DNA of 64,000 nucleotides from H111-94 sp034436045 (GTDB taxonomy: Bacteria > Chloroflexota > Ktedonobacteria > Ktedonobacterales > Ktedonobacteraceae). The position numbers and the translations under genes are program-made. The stretch is from the NCBI GenBank assembly GCA_034436045.1, contig DAOTVZ010000084.1, forward strand, positions 10,948 to 74,947, in the 5' to 3' direction. Below, one piece after another: positions 42,255-50,540 of this stretch (positions are counted from its first letter, which is position 1; each line of letters begins with the position of its first letter). The notes beneath the pieces are model-generated. The model saw only the letters and a list, made by a program, of their open reading frames with translations. It did not search any database and had not been told where the DNA came from.

Positions 42255-43178
42255 ATGAATGATCGTATAAGGGAAATTTTGAGCTGGTACGCTAACGAAA
42301 ATCCGGGAGTACGTGCTAATCTGGCGCGTATGCTCAATCATGGACGACTGGGCGGTACCGGGAAGATGGTAATTTTGCCTGTGGATCAGGGGTTCGAGCA
42401 TGGCCCGGCCCGTAGCTTCGCGCCCAATCCTGCTGGTTACGATGTGCGCTACTTTTTCCATCTGGCGATAGAGGCCGGTTGTAATGCCTACGCGGCCCCG
42501 CTCGGCGCAATTGAGGCGGGCATCAACGATTATGTTGGTGAGGTGCCGCTGATCCTCAAATGCAACAACCACGACCTGCTACGCAATGAGGCAGATCCCA
42601 TTTCCGCAGTAACGGCCAGCGTAGAAGATGCGCTACGCCTGGGTTGCTCGGCCATTGGTTTCACGATCTATCCTGGCTCGACCGAACGCAATACGATGTA
42701 CGAGGAGCTGCGAGAGATGACGGCTGAGGCCAAAGCAGCGGGTCTAGCAGTCGTTGTCTGGTCGTATCCACGTGGCAGTTCCCTGAGCAAAGAGGGTGAA
42801 ACAGCCATTGATGTCGTGGCCTACGCTGCCCATATCGCTGCTCAGTTGGGGGCAGACATCATCAAGGTGAAGTTGCCGACGGCGCATGTCGAGTTGCCGG
42901 AAGCGCAGAAAGTCTATCAGAAGTACGAGATTCCGATCTCGACGCTGGCAGAGCGTGTGCAGCATGTCGTGCAGAGTGCCTTTGGTGGGCGGCGCATTGT
43001 GATCTTCTCCGGTGGCCCGGCAGCCTCTGACGAGCAGGTCTTTAGCGAAGTACGGGCTATCCGCGATGGCGGTGGCTTCGGCTCCATCATGGGGCGCAAC
43101 TCCTTCCAGCGCAAGGAGCCGGAGGCCCTGAAGTTCCTCAATACCGTGATGGGCATCTACGAAGGCTCGATCCAGTAG
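42255..43178 (+). CDS. Class I fructose-bisphosphate aldolase (DhnA type)
   Basis: A 307-residue aldolase of the archaeal/DhnA class I group, which cleaves fructose 1,6-bisphosphate through a Schiff base. VILPVDQGFEHGPARSF is the N-terminal family segment, the Schiff-base lysine lies in ADIIKVKLP, and the phosphate-binding loop is VIFSGGPAASDEQ followed by GFGSIMGRNSFQR. ATG 42255 is preceded by AGGAAGG; the frame begins earlier at 42204 without support. It functions in glycolysis or gluconeogenesis in the cytoplasm. A strong terminator follows. Confidence 0.93.
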   Translation: MNDRIREILSWYANENPGVRANLARMLNHGRLGGTGKMVILPVDQGFEHGPARSFAPNPAGYDVRYFFHLAIEAGCNAYAAPLGAIEAGINDYVGEVPLILKCNNHDLLRNEADPISAVTASVEDALRLGCSAIGFTIYPGSTERNTMYEELREMTAEAKAAGLAVVVWSYPRGSSLSKEGETAIDVVAYAAHIAAQLGADIIKVKLPTAHVELPEAQKVYQKYEIPISTLAERVQHVVQSAFGGRRIVIFSGGPAASDEQVFSEVRAIRDGGGFGSIMGRNSFQRKEPEALKFLNTVMGIYEGSIQ

Positions 43179-43214
43179 GGATAGCGCATACACGTTTCTA
43201 GCTCAGAACGTGAA

Positions 43215-43260
43215 GACGGGGGTCGCTTCATAGTAATAAGAGCATGAAGCGGCTTCCGTC
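43215..43260 (+). terminator. Intrinsic-type terminator of the aldolase gene
   Basis: A 17-bp stem (43215-43231 with 43244-43260) in which the three non-Watson-Crick positions are all G-U pairs, with a 12-base loop and a following GTTTTGGG. It lies 36 bases after the stop codon and insulates the restriction-modification island downstream. Confidence 0.75.
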
Positions 43261-43428
43261 GTTTTGGGCCAAACAGTGCAATAGGAATTTCTCTTTTTTC
43301 CTTGACGGCTACCTGCCTATCTGTGGTAGGATAGAACATCTATTCTTGATTATTATTTCGTTCATTTCGATGGGGAGCTATAAATTTTGTTGTGGGAGTA
43401 GACTGAGATTATTTGGGGGAGTGTGAGC

Positions 43429-44313
43429 ATGGTAACTGATGAGGAGGCTGTACAGTTAACGCTTTATGCTGAAGATGCTGAGACGTTTCATAATCGTAAG
43501 CCAGCGGCAGTACCCTTTGTAAAGTGGGCAGGCGGAAAGCGTAAACTTGTTGATGAGATATTGCGTGTCGCGCCAGCCTCATTTGAGCGTTATATCGAGC
43601 CTTTTGTTGGAGGTGGCGCGGTAGCATTGGCATTAGGCCATCATACGATGTTGTTGAATGATGCTAATGCTGAACTTATCAATACCTATCGCGTTGTGCG
43701 TGATAATTTAGAGGGATTGTTGTTGCTGCTTAATGAGCATCGTAAAAAGCACTCTAAGGATTATTTCTATATGTTGAGGGAGCAGGACGTAGAAACATTA
43801 TCTCCTGTAGAGCAGGCGGCGCGCTTTATATATTTGAATAAAACTTGTTTTAATGGCCTGTATCGTGTCAATAGATATGGTAAATTTAATGTCCCCTTTG
43901 GTCGCTATAAAAACCCGATCTTCTATGATCTGACGGAGATACAGGCAGCGTCCAGAGTCCTTCAGCGCGCGGAATTATTTAGCGAAGACTATCAGAATTT
44001 TCTCAGGCAACACGCACGTCCGGGTGATTTCATCTATCTCGACCCGCCTTATGTGCCTGTTAGCCGGTATTCTGATTTTAAACGGTATACAAAGAAGCAA
44101 TTTCGAGAGCAGGATCAAAAAACCTTAGTCCATCTTTATGATGAGCTAATTGCTTTAGGAGCTTATCCTGTGTTGAGCAATTCGTATTCAGAACTGACGC
44201 TTGCATTATATGCTCACCACCATATAAGAGTTGTCTTAGCTCCGCGTAATATCAATCACGATGGGAGTGGACGTGCGCCCATTCCTGAAATTCTTGTGAC
44301 GCCGAGGTCGTAG
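43429..44313 (+). CDS. DNA adenine methyltransferase, D12 class (Dam/DpnM-like)
   Basis: A 294-residue N6-adenine methyltransferase. The SAM region FVKWAGGKRKL and PFVGGGAVALAL, and the catalytic DPPY in IYLDPPYVPVSRYSDF, are all present. KTCFNGLYRVNRYGKFNVPF is a recognition-domain segment typical of GATC-type enzymes. It is the first gene of a three-gene operon and should methylate one strand of the endonuclease target. Codons here are clearly more AT-rich than in the surrounding genes. ATG 43429 lies seven bases after GGGGGAG; a GTG at 43423 is too close. Confidence 0.92.
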   Translation: MVTDEEAVQLTLYAEDAETFHNRKPAAVPFVKWAGGKRKLVDEILRVAPASFERYIEPFVGGGAVALALGHHTMLLNDANAELINTYRVVRDNLEGLLLLLNEHRKKHSKDYFYMLREQDVETLSPVEQAARFIYLNKTCFNGLYRVNRYGKFNVPFGRYKNPIFYDLTEIQAASRVLQRAELFSEDYQNFLRQHARPGDFIYLDPPYVPVSRYSDFKRYTKKQFREQDQKTLVHLYDELIALGAYPVLSNSYSELTLALYAHHHIRVVLAPRNINHDGSGRAPIPEILVTPRS

Positions 44314-44315
44314 TT

Positions 44316-45386
44316 ATGGTACTTACCAGTCGTCTGGTTGCTAAATACGAGCTGATTAGTGACCAACTCGCTTGTTTCCCAGGTTCTCGTTATATGGGAA
44401 GCAAGCAAGTAATTTTACCGTTTATCTATGATATCTTAAAAGATATACCGTTCACTACGGTGCTGGATGCATGCAGTGGGAGTGGGGCTGTGAGCTATCT
44501 CTTCAAATCAATGGGCAAAGCTGTAACCAGTAATGATGTTTTGCGTTTTTGCTACCATACAGCCCAGGCCTGCGTTGCTAACAGTACCGAGCGATTGTCG
44601 CATGAAGAGGTGGAAAGGCTTTTACGCCCCCATCCTTCTCCTGACAATTTCATTCAGGAGACGTTTCGGGGCCTCTATTTTACTGATGAGGAGAATCGGT
44701 GGCTAGATAATATAGTTGCCAATATTTTTCAGATCACCCCTCCTTATAAGCAATCTCTTGCATTTTCCGCCTTAGTCTATGCCTGTCTTCGCCGCCGCCC
44801 GCGTGGTATCTTTACCTACACAGGAGTGCGCTATGATGACGGAAGACGTGATTTGCGTATCTCGCTAGAAGATCATTTTCGTACCGCCGTAGGGCTATTT
44901 AATGCGGCAGTTTTTGATAATGGGCAGAAGCACCTTGCTTTAAATACGGATGTATTTTCTTTACCGCCAGAGATGACTTTTGATGCCGTCTACATAGACC
45001 CACCTTATGTTTCTCCGCATAGTGATAATGACTATACGCGCCGTTATCATTTTGTTGAGGGCCTAACACGCTACTGGCAGGGATTGGAAATTCTTGAAGA
45101 GACGAAAACAAAGAAATTTCGTCGCTTGCCCAGCCTGTTTGATACGAAAAGGACTGTGTATCGGGCTTTTCAGGCGTTATTTGAACGTTTCGCCGATTCT
45201 ATTATCATTGTTTCATATTCATCCAATGGTATCCCCTTGAAGGAAGAATTGTTAGCGATACTTTCAGCTTACAAGCGTCATGTCGAGGTGTATGAATGCG
45301 ATCATCGTTATTCATTCGGCACACACAATCACAAGATAAATAACAACCAGAATGAAGTAAAAGAGTACCTGTTTGTGGGAATGTAG
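44316..45386 (+). CDS. Second D12-class DNA adenine methyltransferase
   Basis: A 356-residue methyltransferase with YMGSKQVILPFI as the N-terminal SAM segment, VLDACSGSGAVSYLF, and the catalytic VYIDPPYVSPHSDNDY. It begins two bases after the first methyltransferase stops, so the two are translationally linked. It diverges from the first enzyme and probably methylates the opposite strand of a non-palindromic site. YRRFVEG-like helices near DYTRRYHFVEG may be part of recognition. The codon use is AT-rich like its neighbours. Confidence 0.9.
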   Translation: MVLTSRLVAKYELISDQLACFPGSRYMGSKQVILPFIYDILKDIPFTTVLDACSGSGAVSYLFKSMGKAVTSNDVLRFCYHTAQACVANSTERLSHEEVERLLRPHPSPDNFIQETFRGLYFTDEENRWLDNIVANIFQITPPYKQSLAFSALVYACLRRRPRGIFTYTGVRYDDGRRDLRISLEDHFRTAVGLFNAAVFDNGQKHLALNTDVFSLPPEMTFDAVYIDPPYVSPHSDNDYTRRYHFVEGLTRYWQGLEILEETKTKKFRRLPSLFDTKRTVYRAFQALFERFADSIIIVSYSSNGIPLKEELLAILSAYKRHVEVYECDHRYSFGTHNHKINNNQNEVKEYLFVGM

Positions 45387-45444
45387 AAAGAATAGACAGG
45401 CAGATTGTCCTTCAACGTCAGTCCGTCAGGGGGACTAACATATT

Positions 45445-47115
45445 ATGAATGTCTGGAATATAGGCAATACCACTGTTCGTAATCCTCTGCGTTTGAGAGA
45501 GGCCTTACGCTTGTTTGTGGCTGAAATGAGTGGAAGACCGTTTCGTCGTAGTGAACAGCTTGAATTCCAGCAGGCGATGATTAAGGCTGGTCTGGTAGAT
45601 TCAGAGCGGGTTACAGGTGATGATGGAGGGCGCAAATTTGCCAGTGCTTTTAAGCAGTTGGGTTTTGTTACCGACTGGTCACAAGGACAAAGTTGGGAGG
45701 TTACACCTGTTGGGAAATTACTACTTGAACATCTTGAGTTACAAGAAACGATCTTCTTACGACAATTATTGAAATATCAGATACAGTCTCCACTTGAGAG
45801 TGATAGTCGTACAAACGGTTTTCACTTGAGGCCATTTCGATTGTTGCTTAGATTTTTGCTAAGGATGCACCAGGAAAAGCTGATTGGTCTGACACATACT
45901 GAAATAGGTATGTATGTGATTCGTCTTCTTGATGAAGATGATGACAAAGCATTTGAGGACGCTATTGTTAGGATTAAAGTATATAGAGAGGCTTATGATA
46001 GAATCAATGGGAAGGTTGCTAAGACTGTTTTTGCACGTGAACGTTTGAAGGAAGTTGCCTCACAGGTTGGCCTGGACTATGGTACTCTGAAAGATTATGC
46101 CGACAGCAATGGTCGTTATGCCCTGATGAGTGGATTACTGGCACTGCGCGGTAATAAATTAGCTATTGCAGAAACGAAAGTACCTTTTGTGGACGCTCTG
46201 CTTGCCGATGGCTCAACGCTGATGCCGGATGCAACTTACCTGGAAAAATTTTACGATCCCAACTATCCACCTTTGCCTGCCGATGACATCATTTTTGTGC
46301 GGTATGAAATTAAAACCCTTCAAGAACGCATTAAGGGGGTTGCTCAGTCTATAAATGTAGCACCGAATATACCTATTCCTGATGATGACACTACTCTCTT
46401 AAAGTTACAGGCGTATGAAATTAAGTTACGTAATAGATTGCGTGAAGTACAGGAAATTCAGTTCTATCATATGCAACGTACTCCCGAAGCTATTGATGAG
46501 ATTGAGGACTTGTTAGAGAGCATTGAGAGTGGTGGTTTTGCCTCATATGCTCCTGCATATCTTGAATGGGCTATCTGGCGTCTATTCCTGGCTATGAATG
46601 ATCTGGTTGGAGAAATTAGCAATACTAGAGGTTTTCAGATTGATGAAAATATGAATCCTGTTCATCATGCTAAAGGTGGGGTGGCTGATCTTACGTTGAC
46701 CTACCGCGATTTCAAACTTGTTTGTGAAATGACCTTAGCGAATGGTAGTCGCCAGTTTGCTATGGAAGGTGAACCAGTGACGCGCCATGTCTTTAAAGCT
46801 ATAGAAGCTAGCGGTGATAAACCTGTCTATGGCGTTTTTGTTGCTAAGAGACTGAACCCTAATACAATAGATGCTTTCCATAATGCAAGATACTGGAAAA
46901 ATTATGAAAAATATATCATAACGCCTATTGTTGCCCTTGAGATAAAACAACTTCTAAAGCTCGTTGCATGTCTTAAGTATCATTCAGTATCAATAGCGGA
47001 TGTTCGTAAGCTGCTTGATACTATTTTGGATATGCAAAAAGAGTTTGATAATGGGCCAGATTGGTATAACGCTTATTCCAGATTTTACGAACGGTGGCTG
47101 AAATGGAGAAAATAA
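45445..47115 (+). CDS. AlwI-like type IIS restriction endonuclease
   Basis: A 556-residue protein that I place in the AlwI/nickase-related type IIS family by its layout. An N-terminal DNA-recognition part (WNIGNTTVRNPLRLREAL) is followed by helical linkers and a C-terminal PD-(D/E)XK-like domain with GVADLTLTYRDFKLVCEMTL, where the D and E would be catalytic. AlwI itself recognises GGATC, a non-palindromic site needing two methyltransferases, which fits the two genes immediately upstream. Cutting by this protein is unproven. It is the last gene of the AT-rich island. Confidence 0.82.
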   Translation: MNVWNIGNTTVRNPLRLREALRLFVAEMSGRPFRRSEQLEFQQAMIKAGLVDSERVTGDDGGRKFASAFKQLGFVTDWSQGQSWEVTPVGKLLLEHLELQETIFLRQLLKYQIQSPLESDSRTNGFHLRPFRLLLRFLLRMHQEKLIGLTHTEIGMYVIRLLDEDDDKAFEDAIVRIKVYREAYDRINGKVAKTVFARERLKEVASQVGLDYGTLKDYADSNGRYALMSGLLALRGNKLAIAETKVPFVDALLADGSTLMPDATYLEKFYDPNYPPLPADDIIFVRYEIKTLQERIKGVAQSINVAPNIPIPDDDTTLLKLQAYEIKLRNRLREVQEIQFYHMQRTPEAIDEIEDLLESIESGGFASYAPAYLEWAIWRLFLAMNDLVGEISNTRGFQIDENMNPVHHAKGGVADLTLTYRDFKLVCEMTLANGSRQFAMEGEPVTRHVFKAIEASGDKPVYGVFVAKRLNPNTIDAFHNARYWKNYEKYIITPIVALEIKQLLKLVACLKYHSVSIADVRKLLDTILDMQKEFDNGPDWYNAYSRFYERWLKWRK

Positions 47116-47156
47116 TTACACTTCTCAGCGTTTCACCTGCATTATAATGAATTGTC

Positions 47157-47185
47157 TTGACAAGCAAATACCCCTATGCTATATT
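47157..47185 (+). promoter_or_regulatory. Near-consensus promoter of the shikimate-like cluster
   Basis: TTGACA (47157-47162), a 17-base spacer and TATATT (47180-47185): the best sigma-70-type promoter in the window. It leaves a leader of about 65 bases to the first gene, with AGGAGG at 47237-47242. Confidence 0.7.
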
Positions 47186-47257
47186 TGGCTGGCATCGTGG
47201 CGAAGTATGCTTGCTACCACGGGTGGTAGGATGAAGAGGAGGAACCACAGACATCTT

Positions 47258-47698
47258 ATGAAAATTCTGGTCATACACGGCCCCAACCTCAATCTTCTCG
47301 GCAAACGAGACCCGGCAAAATATGGGACTTTAACGATGTCCGACATCAATGCACAACTCCAGTTGCTTGCCCACGAAGCTGAGTGTGAGCTTGAGTTTTT
47401 TCAATCAAATCATGAAGGAGCCATCATCGATTTTTTGCAGCTTGAATCATCTCGCGCCGCTGATGGGATCATTATCAATCCTGGGGCTTTGGTGCGCTAT
47501 GGTTATTCGCTCAGACAGGCCTTCATTGACCTGGGGAAGCCGGTGATTGAAGTTCATATGTCCGATATCCACAAAACGGGTGTCAATCAAGGGGTCAACG
47601 TACTTGAAGATGTGCGTATTGACCAGGTGGTGGGGCTGAAAGAGCGCAGCTATTACGAGGCACTAACAAAGCTGATCAACTATGTGAGGACAAAGTAG
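47258..47698 (+). CDS. aroQ: Type II 3-dehydroquinate dehydratase-like protein
   Basis: A 146-residue AroQ-fold protein. IHGPNLNLLGKRDPAKYG carries the expected Arg and catalytic Tyr, FFQSNHEGAIIDFLQ is intact, and INPGA and EVHMS (catalytic His) are present. Where typical enzymes have NPGAYTHTS, this one has NPGALVRYGYS. After EVHMS the usual N-I-H-x-R-x-x-FRHHS lid is replaced by DIHKTGVNQGVN. The catalytic pair is therefore kept but the substrate-facing loops are not. It heads the cluster and ends four bases before the AroA-like gene. ATG 47258 begins the domain; AGGAGG is 15 bases upstream, longer than usual. Confidence 0.83.
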   Translation: MKILVIHGPNLNLLGKRDPAKYGTLTMSDINAQLQLLAHEAECELEFFQSNHEGAIIDFLQLESSRAADGIIINPGALVRYGYSLRQAFIDLGKPVIEVHMSDIHKTGVNQGVNVLEDVRIDQVVGLKERSYYEALTKLINYVRTK

Positions 47699-47702
47699 CA
47701 CG

Positions 47703-49028
47703 ATGCCAAAAAAACAGGTGTTTCTAAAAGTGACGAAAAGCCGCAGTTTGCACGGCGAGGTGCGTATGCCGCGCAGCAAAACGCACTCGTTTCGGGCGCT
47801 TATCCTGGCCTCGCTGGCCAATGGTATCTCGTTTGTCAGAAATCCCAAGCTCAGCGGAGATTGGCATGAAGCTGTGAAGGCTATGCGCATGTATGGCGCA
47901 AATATCGAGGAAGTTGAACCCAACGTTTTTCGCGTCGAAGGTGTGGGGGGCAAGTTACAGACACCGGCAGATATCATTAATGTCAATAATTCCGGCACCA
48001 TGCTCTTTTTTGTAGCAGGCGTAGCGGCGGCCTGTCCTGGCTGGTCGGTGATTACCGGTGATGAGTCCATACGCACACTCAGAAAAATTTCAAGCAATTT
48101 GTTTGAACCCTTGCAAGACTTAGGTGTCCAGATCATCTCGACGAAGAATGATGGCATGGCCCCCCTGGTTATTAAAGGCAAAGTGGATGGCGGCGTTGCA
48201 CATATGGATGGAGTTGGCTGTCAGCCCGTTTTTAGTGTCCTTATTGCCTCGGCATTTTCGGAGAAGCCGGTGGAAATCTTTGTCAGAAATCCTGGTGAGA
48301 AAGCCTATATTGACCTGCTGCTGTACTGGTTCCGCAAGGTTGGCCTACAATTTGAAAATGTTGACAACACCTATGCCTACTACCGCTTTCCAGGCAACAT
48401 TCCCCCCCAGGCTTTTGATGCGGAAATACCCCTTGAGTGGTCTGCTCCCGCGTACCCACTGCTGGCTGCCATCCTGACGCCGGACTCAGAGATCACTGTG
48501 CGCGGCATGAACTGGGAAGACCCCTATGGAGATAAACATGTTATTGCTATCCTGCGCGACATGGGGGCAGATATCACGATTAAAGGTGATGCTTTAACCG
48601 CCAGAACCAGTGAGTTACGTGCCATTGAGGTAGACATGAATGATTTGCCCGATCAGGTGCCGACCATTGCTGTTGCCGCCTGCTTTGCCAGAGGGAAAAC
48701 AGTGATCAAGAATGCGTTGACGGCACGCTGGAAAGAGTGTGATCGCATCGCGGCCATGTGCCGGGAACTGACGAAGATGGGCGCGAAAGTGGTTGAAAAA
48801 GAAGATGGACTCATTATCGACCAGGATGGCACATGGAAATTGCATGCGGCGCAGCTTGATGGCTACTACGACCACCGTATGGTCTTATCACTCGCACTCG
48901 CGGGCATGCAGGTAGAGGGAGAGACATACATTTCTGATGCCCAGATGGTGGAAAAATCGTTCGAGAATTTCATCCCAGATATGAGAAACGTTGGGGCCAA
49001 TGTAGAACTGGTGGAAGAACAGGCATGA
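47703..49028 (+). CDS. aroA: EPSP synthase-like enolpyruvyl transferase
   Basis: A 441-residue homologue of 3-phosphoshikimate 1-carboxyvinyltransferase. Recognisable segments: MPRSKTHSFRAL (Lys and Arg of the first motif kept, Ser changed to Thr), DLPDQVPTIAVAA (catalytic Asp), WKECDRIAAM and YYDHRMVL. Departures: the GNAGTxxR loop reads NNSGTMLFF, losing the Arg, and the SSQ substrate loop reads VGCQPVF. The chemistry (enolpyruvyl transfer) looks plausible, but the acceptor might not be shikimate 3-phosphate. Its stop overlaps the next start by four bases. Confidence 0.85.
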   Translation: MPKKQVFLKVTKSRSLHGEVRMPRSKTHSFRALILASLANGISFVRNPKLSGDWHEAVKAMRMYGANIEEVEPNVFRVEGVGGKLQTPADIINVNNSGTMLFFVAGVAAACPGWSVITGDESIRTLRKISSNLFEPLQDLGVQIISTKNDGMAPLVIKGKVDGGVAHMDGVGCQPVFSVLIASAFSEKPVEIFVRNPGEKAYIDLLLYWFRKVGLQFENVDNTYAYYRFPGNIPPQAFDAEIPLEWSAPAYPLLAAILTPDSEITVRGMNWEDPYGDKHVIAILRDMGADITIKGDALTARTSELRAIEVDMNDLPDQVPTIAVAACFARGKTVIKNALTARWKECDRIAAMCRELTKMGAKVVEKEDGLIIDQDGTWKLHAAQLDGYYDHRMVLSLALAGMQVEGETYISDAQMVEKSFENFIPDMRNVGANVELVEEQA

Positions 49029-49570
49029 GAATACTGCTCATTGGCATGAAAGGTTGTGGAAAGACAACCGTCGGGAGATTACTGGCCGAAACGCTGCAAG
49101 TGCCGTTTCTTGACGCTGATGCGGAGGTTGAAAGTCTCCATCTGCAAGAGAGCGGCGAGGCCCTGTCCTCCCGCCAGATTTTTCAACGCTATGGCGAAGC
49201 GTATTTTCAGGCCCTGGATCGACGGGCGTTGCAGCGCATCACGCAGGCGTTCGCGCAGGCAGATTTCGTTTTTGCTTGTGGAGGACGCACGCCGTTACAG
49301 GCCGAAAATCAGGCAATTTTAGCGCGCATGGGCACGATCCTCTTTCTGAATGTTGACAAAGCCATTCTTCTCAAACGTATCCTCGCTCAAGGCATCCCCG
49401 CGTTTTTTGCCTATCCAGACGATCCAGCGCGATCACTTGATGAGCTACTGACGCAAAGAGTTCCTCTGTATAAAAGATTAGCCGCTCTGACTATTGAGGT
49501 CGGTGAGGAAACCCCGGAGGAAGTCACGCGCAACATTCTGGCTGAATTGAGGGCGTATGAACAACATTAA
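49025..49570 (+). CDS. aroK: Shikimate kinase-like P-loop kinase
   Basis: A 181-residue small-molecule kinase. Walker A is GMKGCGKTTVG; FLDADAEVES keeps the Asp that contacts the sugar-like hydroxyls; QRVPLYKRLA matches the ERxPLY motif. Three residues that contact shikimate in true kinases differ: the GExxFR arginine is Gln (Q62), the GGG loop is GGR, and the lid Arg (RPLL) is replaced in GIPAFF. It overlaps the AroA-like gene by four bases and the AroE-like gene by fourteen, so all are coupled. Confidence 0.83.
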   Translation: MRILLIGMKGCGKTTVGRLLAETLQVPFLDADAEVESLHLQESGEALSSRQIFQRYGEAYFQALDRRALQRITQAFAQADFVFACGGRTPLQAENQAILARMGTILFLNVDKAILLKRILAQGIPAFFAYPDDPARSLDELLTQRVPLYKRLAALTIEVGEETPEEVTRNILAELRAYEQH

Positions 49571-50372
49571 TGGCGAAACTCAGGTAATTGGTTTCTTTGG
49601 CGCAACCTATCGCACCAGCAAGATGTACGGCATGTATAATGCTGCTTTTGAAGCGTTAGGGATGAACTATATCTATATTCCTCTTATCGTCAAAGACCTG
49701 GCGAAAGCGGTTGAGGGAGTACGCCATTTGGGCATCAAGGCCATTGGAGTGACGATACCCTATAAAATCGATGTCATTCCTTATCTCGATGAACTGGATA
49801 GCGACGCGAGCAGAATTGGAGCTGTCAACGCCTTTGTGAATCGTGATGGCTGGCTGCTTGGAGCCAATACCGACGGGAAAGGGGCCGTCAAAGCATTAGA
49901 GGAAGTTACCACCATTGCTGGCAAGAAAGTGGTCTTGCTCGGCGCGGGGGGAGCAGCACGCGCGGTTGCCTTTGCTGTGACAGATGCCGGGGGCGAGATC
50001 GTGATTGTGAATCGAACAGAAGAGAGAGCGGCAGCACTGGCACAGGCGATACACGGACAATACACCACGCTAGACAGGCTCAAACAGGCAATACAAGATG
50101 CGCAGATTGTGATTAATGCAACCTCGGTGGGCATGGGCGCGGCGAAGGACGAGTCACTCGTTCATAACGCATGGTTATCGTCAGATGCTGTCGTGATGGA
50201 TCTGGTCTCTTCTCCCAAAGAAACGACATTGCTGAAACAGGCGCAGGAAAGAGGATGTCGGGTCGTCTATGGTAATCGCATGCTTTTCTGGCAAGGTGTG
50301 CTGAAATTTAAACTCTATACCGGTATAGAGCCACCTGTCGAAGTGATGGAAAAGGCCCTCAACGCCTTATAG
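49557..50372 (+). CDS. aroE: Shikimate dehydrogenase-like protein
   Basis: A 271-residue AroE-family dehydrogenase. The catalytic Lys (VTIPYK) and Asp (ANTDGKG) are present, as is GAVNAF and the nucleotide-binding LLGAGGAARAVAFAV with NRTEER, which suggests NADP. The shikimate-carboxylate motif HSKSP is replaced by RTSKMYG, so one of the two serines is lost. The C-terminal GNRMLFWQGVLKF keeps the Gln. It ends the coupled set of four. A related polyol or amino-shikimate-type substrate is possible. Confidence 0.85.
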   Translation: MNNINGETQVIGFFGATYRTSKMYGMYNAAFEALGMNYIYIPLIVKDLAKAVEGVRHLGIKAIGVTIPYKIDVIPYLDELDSDASRIGAVNAFVNRDGWLLGANTDGKGAVKALEEVTTIAGKKVVLLGAGGAARAVAFAVTDAGGEIVIVNRTEERAAALAQAIHGQYTTLDRLKQAIQDAQIVINATSVGMGAAKDESLVHNAWLSSDAVVMDLVSSPKETTLLKQAQERGCRVVYGNRMLFWQGVLKFKLYTGIEPPVEVMEKALNAL

Positions 50373-50444
50373 TAACTTCTTTTGACCGACTGGATGCAAA
50401 CGTGCCAGAAAAAAGAGTTCTCTAGTAATCCCATCAGCTTTCCG

Positions 50445-50453
50445 TGATACAAT
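50445..50453 (+). promoter_or_regulatory. Extended -10 promoter of the MFS gene
   Basis: TG-A-TACAAT (TACAAT 50448-50453), about 88 bases before the start. The gene can therefore be transcribed separately from the shikimate-like set, although no terminator separates them. Confidence 0.45.
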
Positions 50454-50540
50454 AGATCGGTAGAGGATATCTCCGGCTGAAGCATGCTTCACCGGATTCG
50501 AGTGCAAGTTGCATCCCAGTTCTCAAGAGGTGTTCGCACG

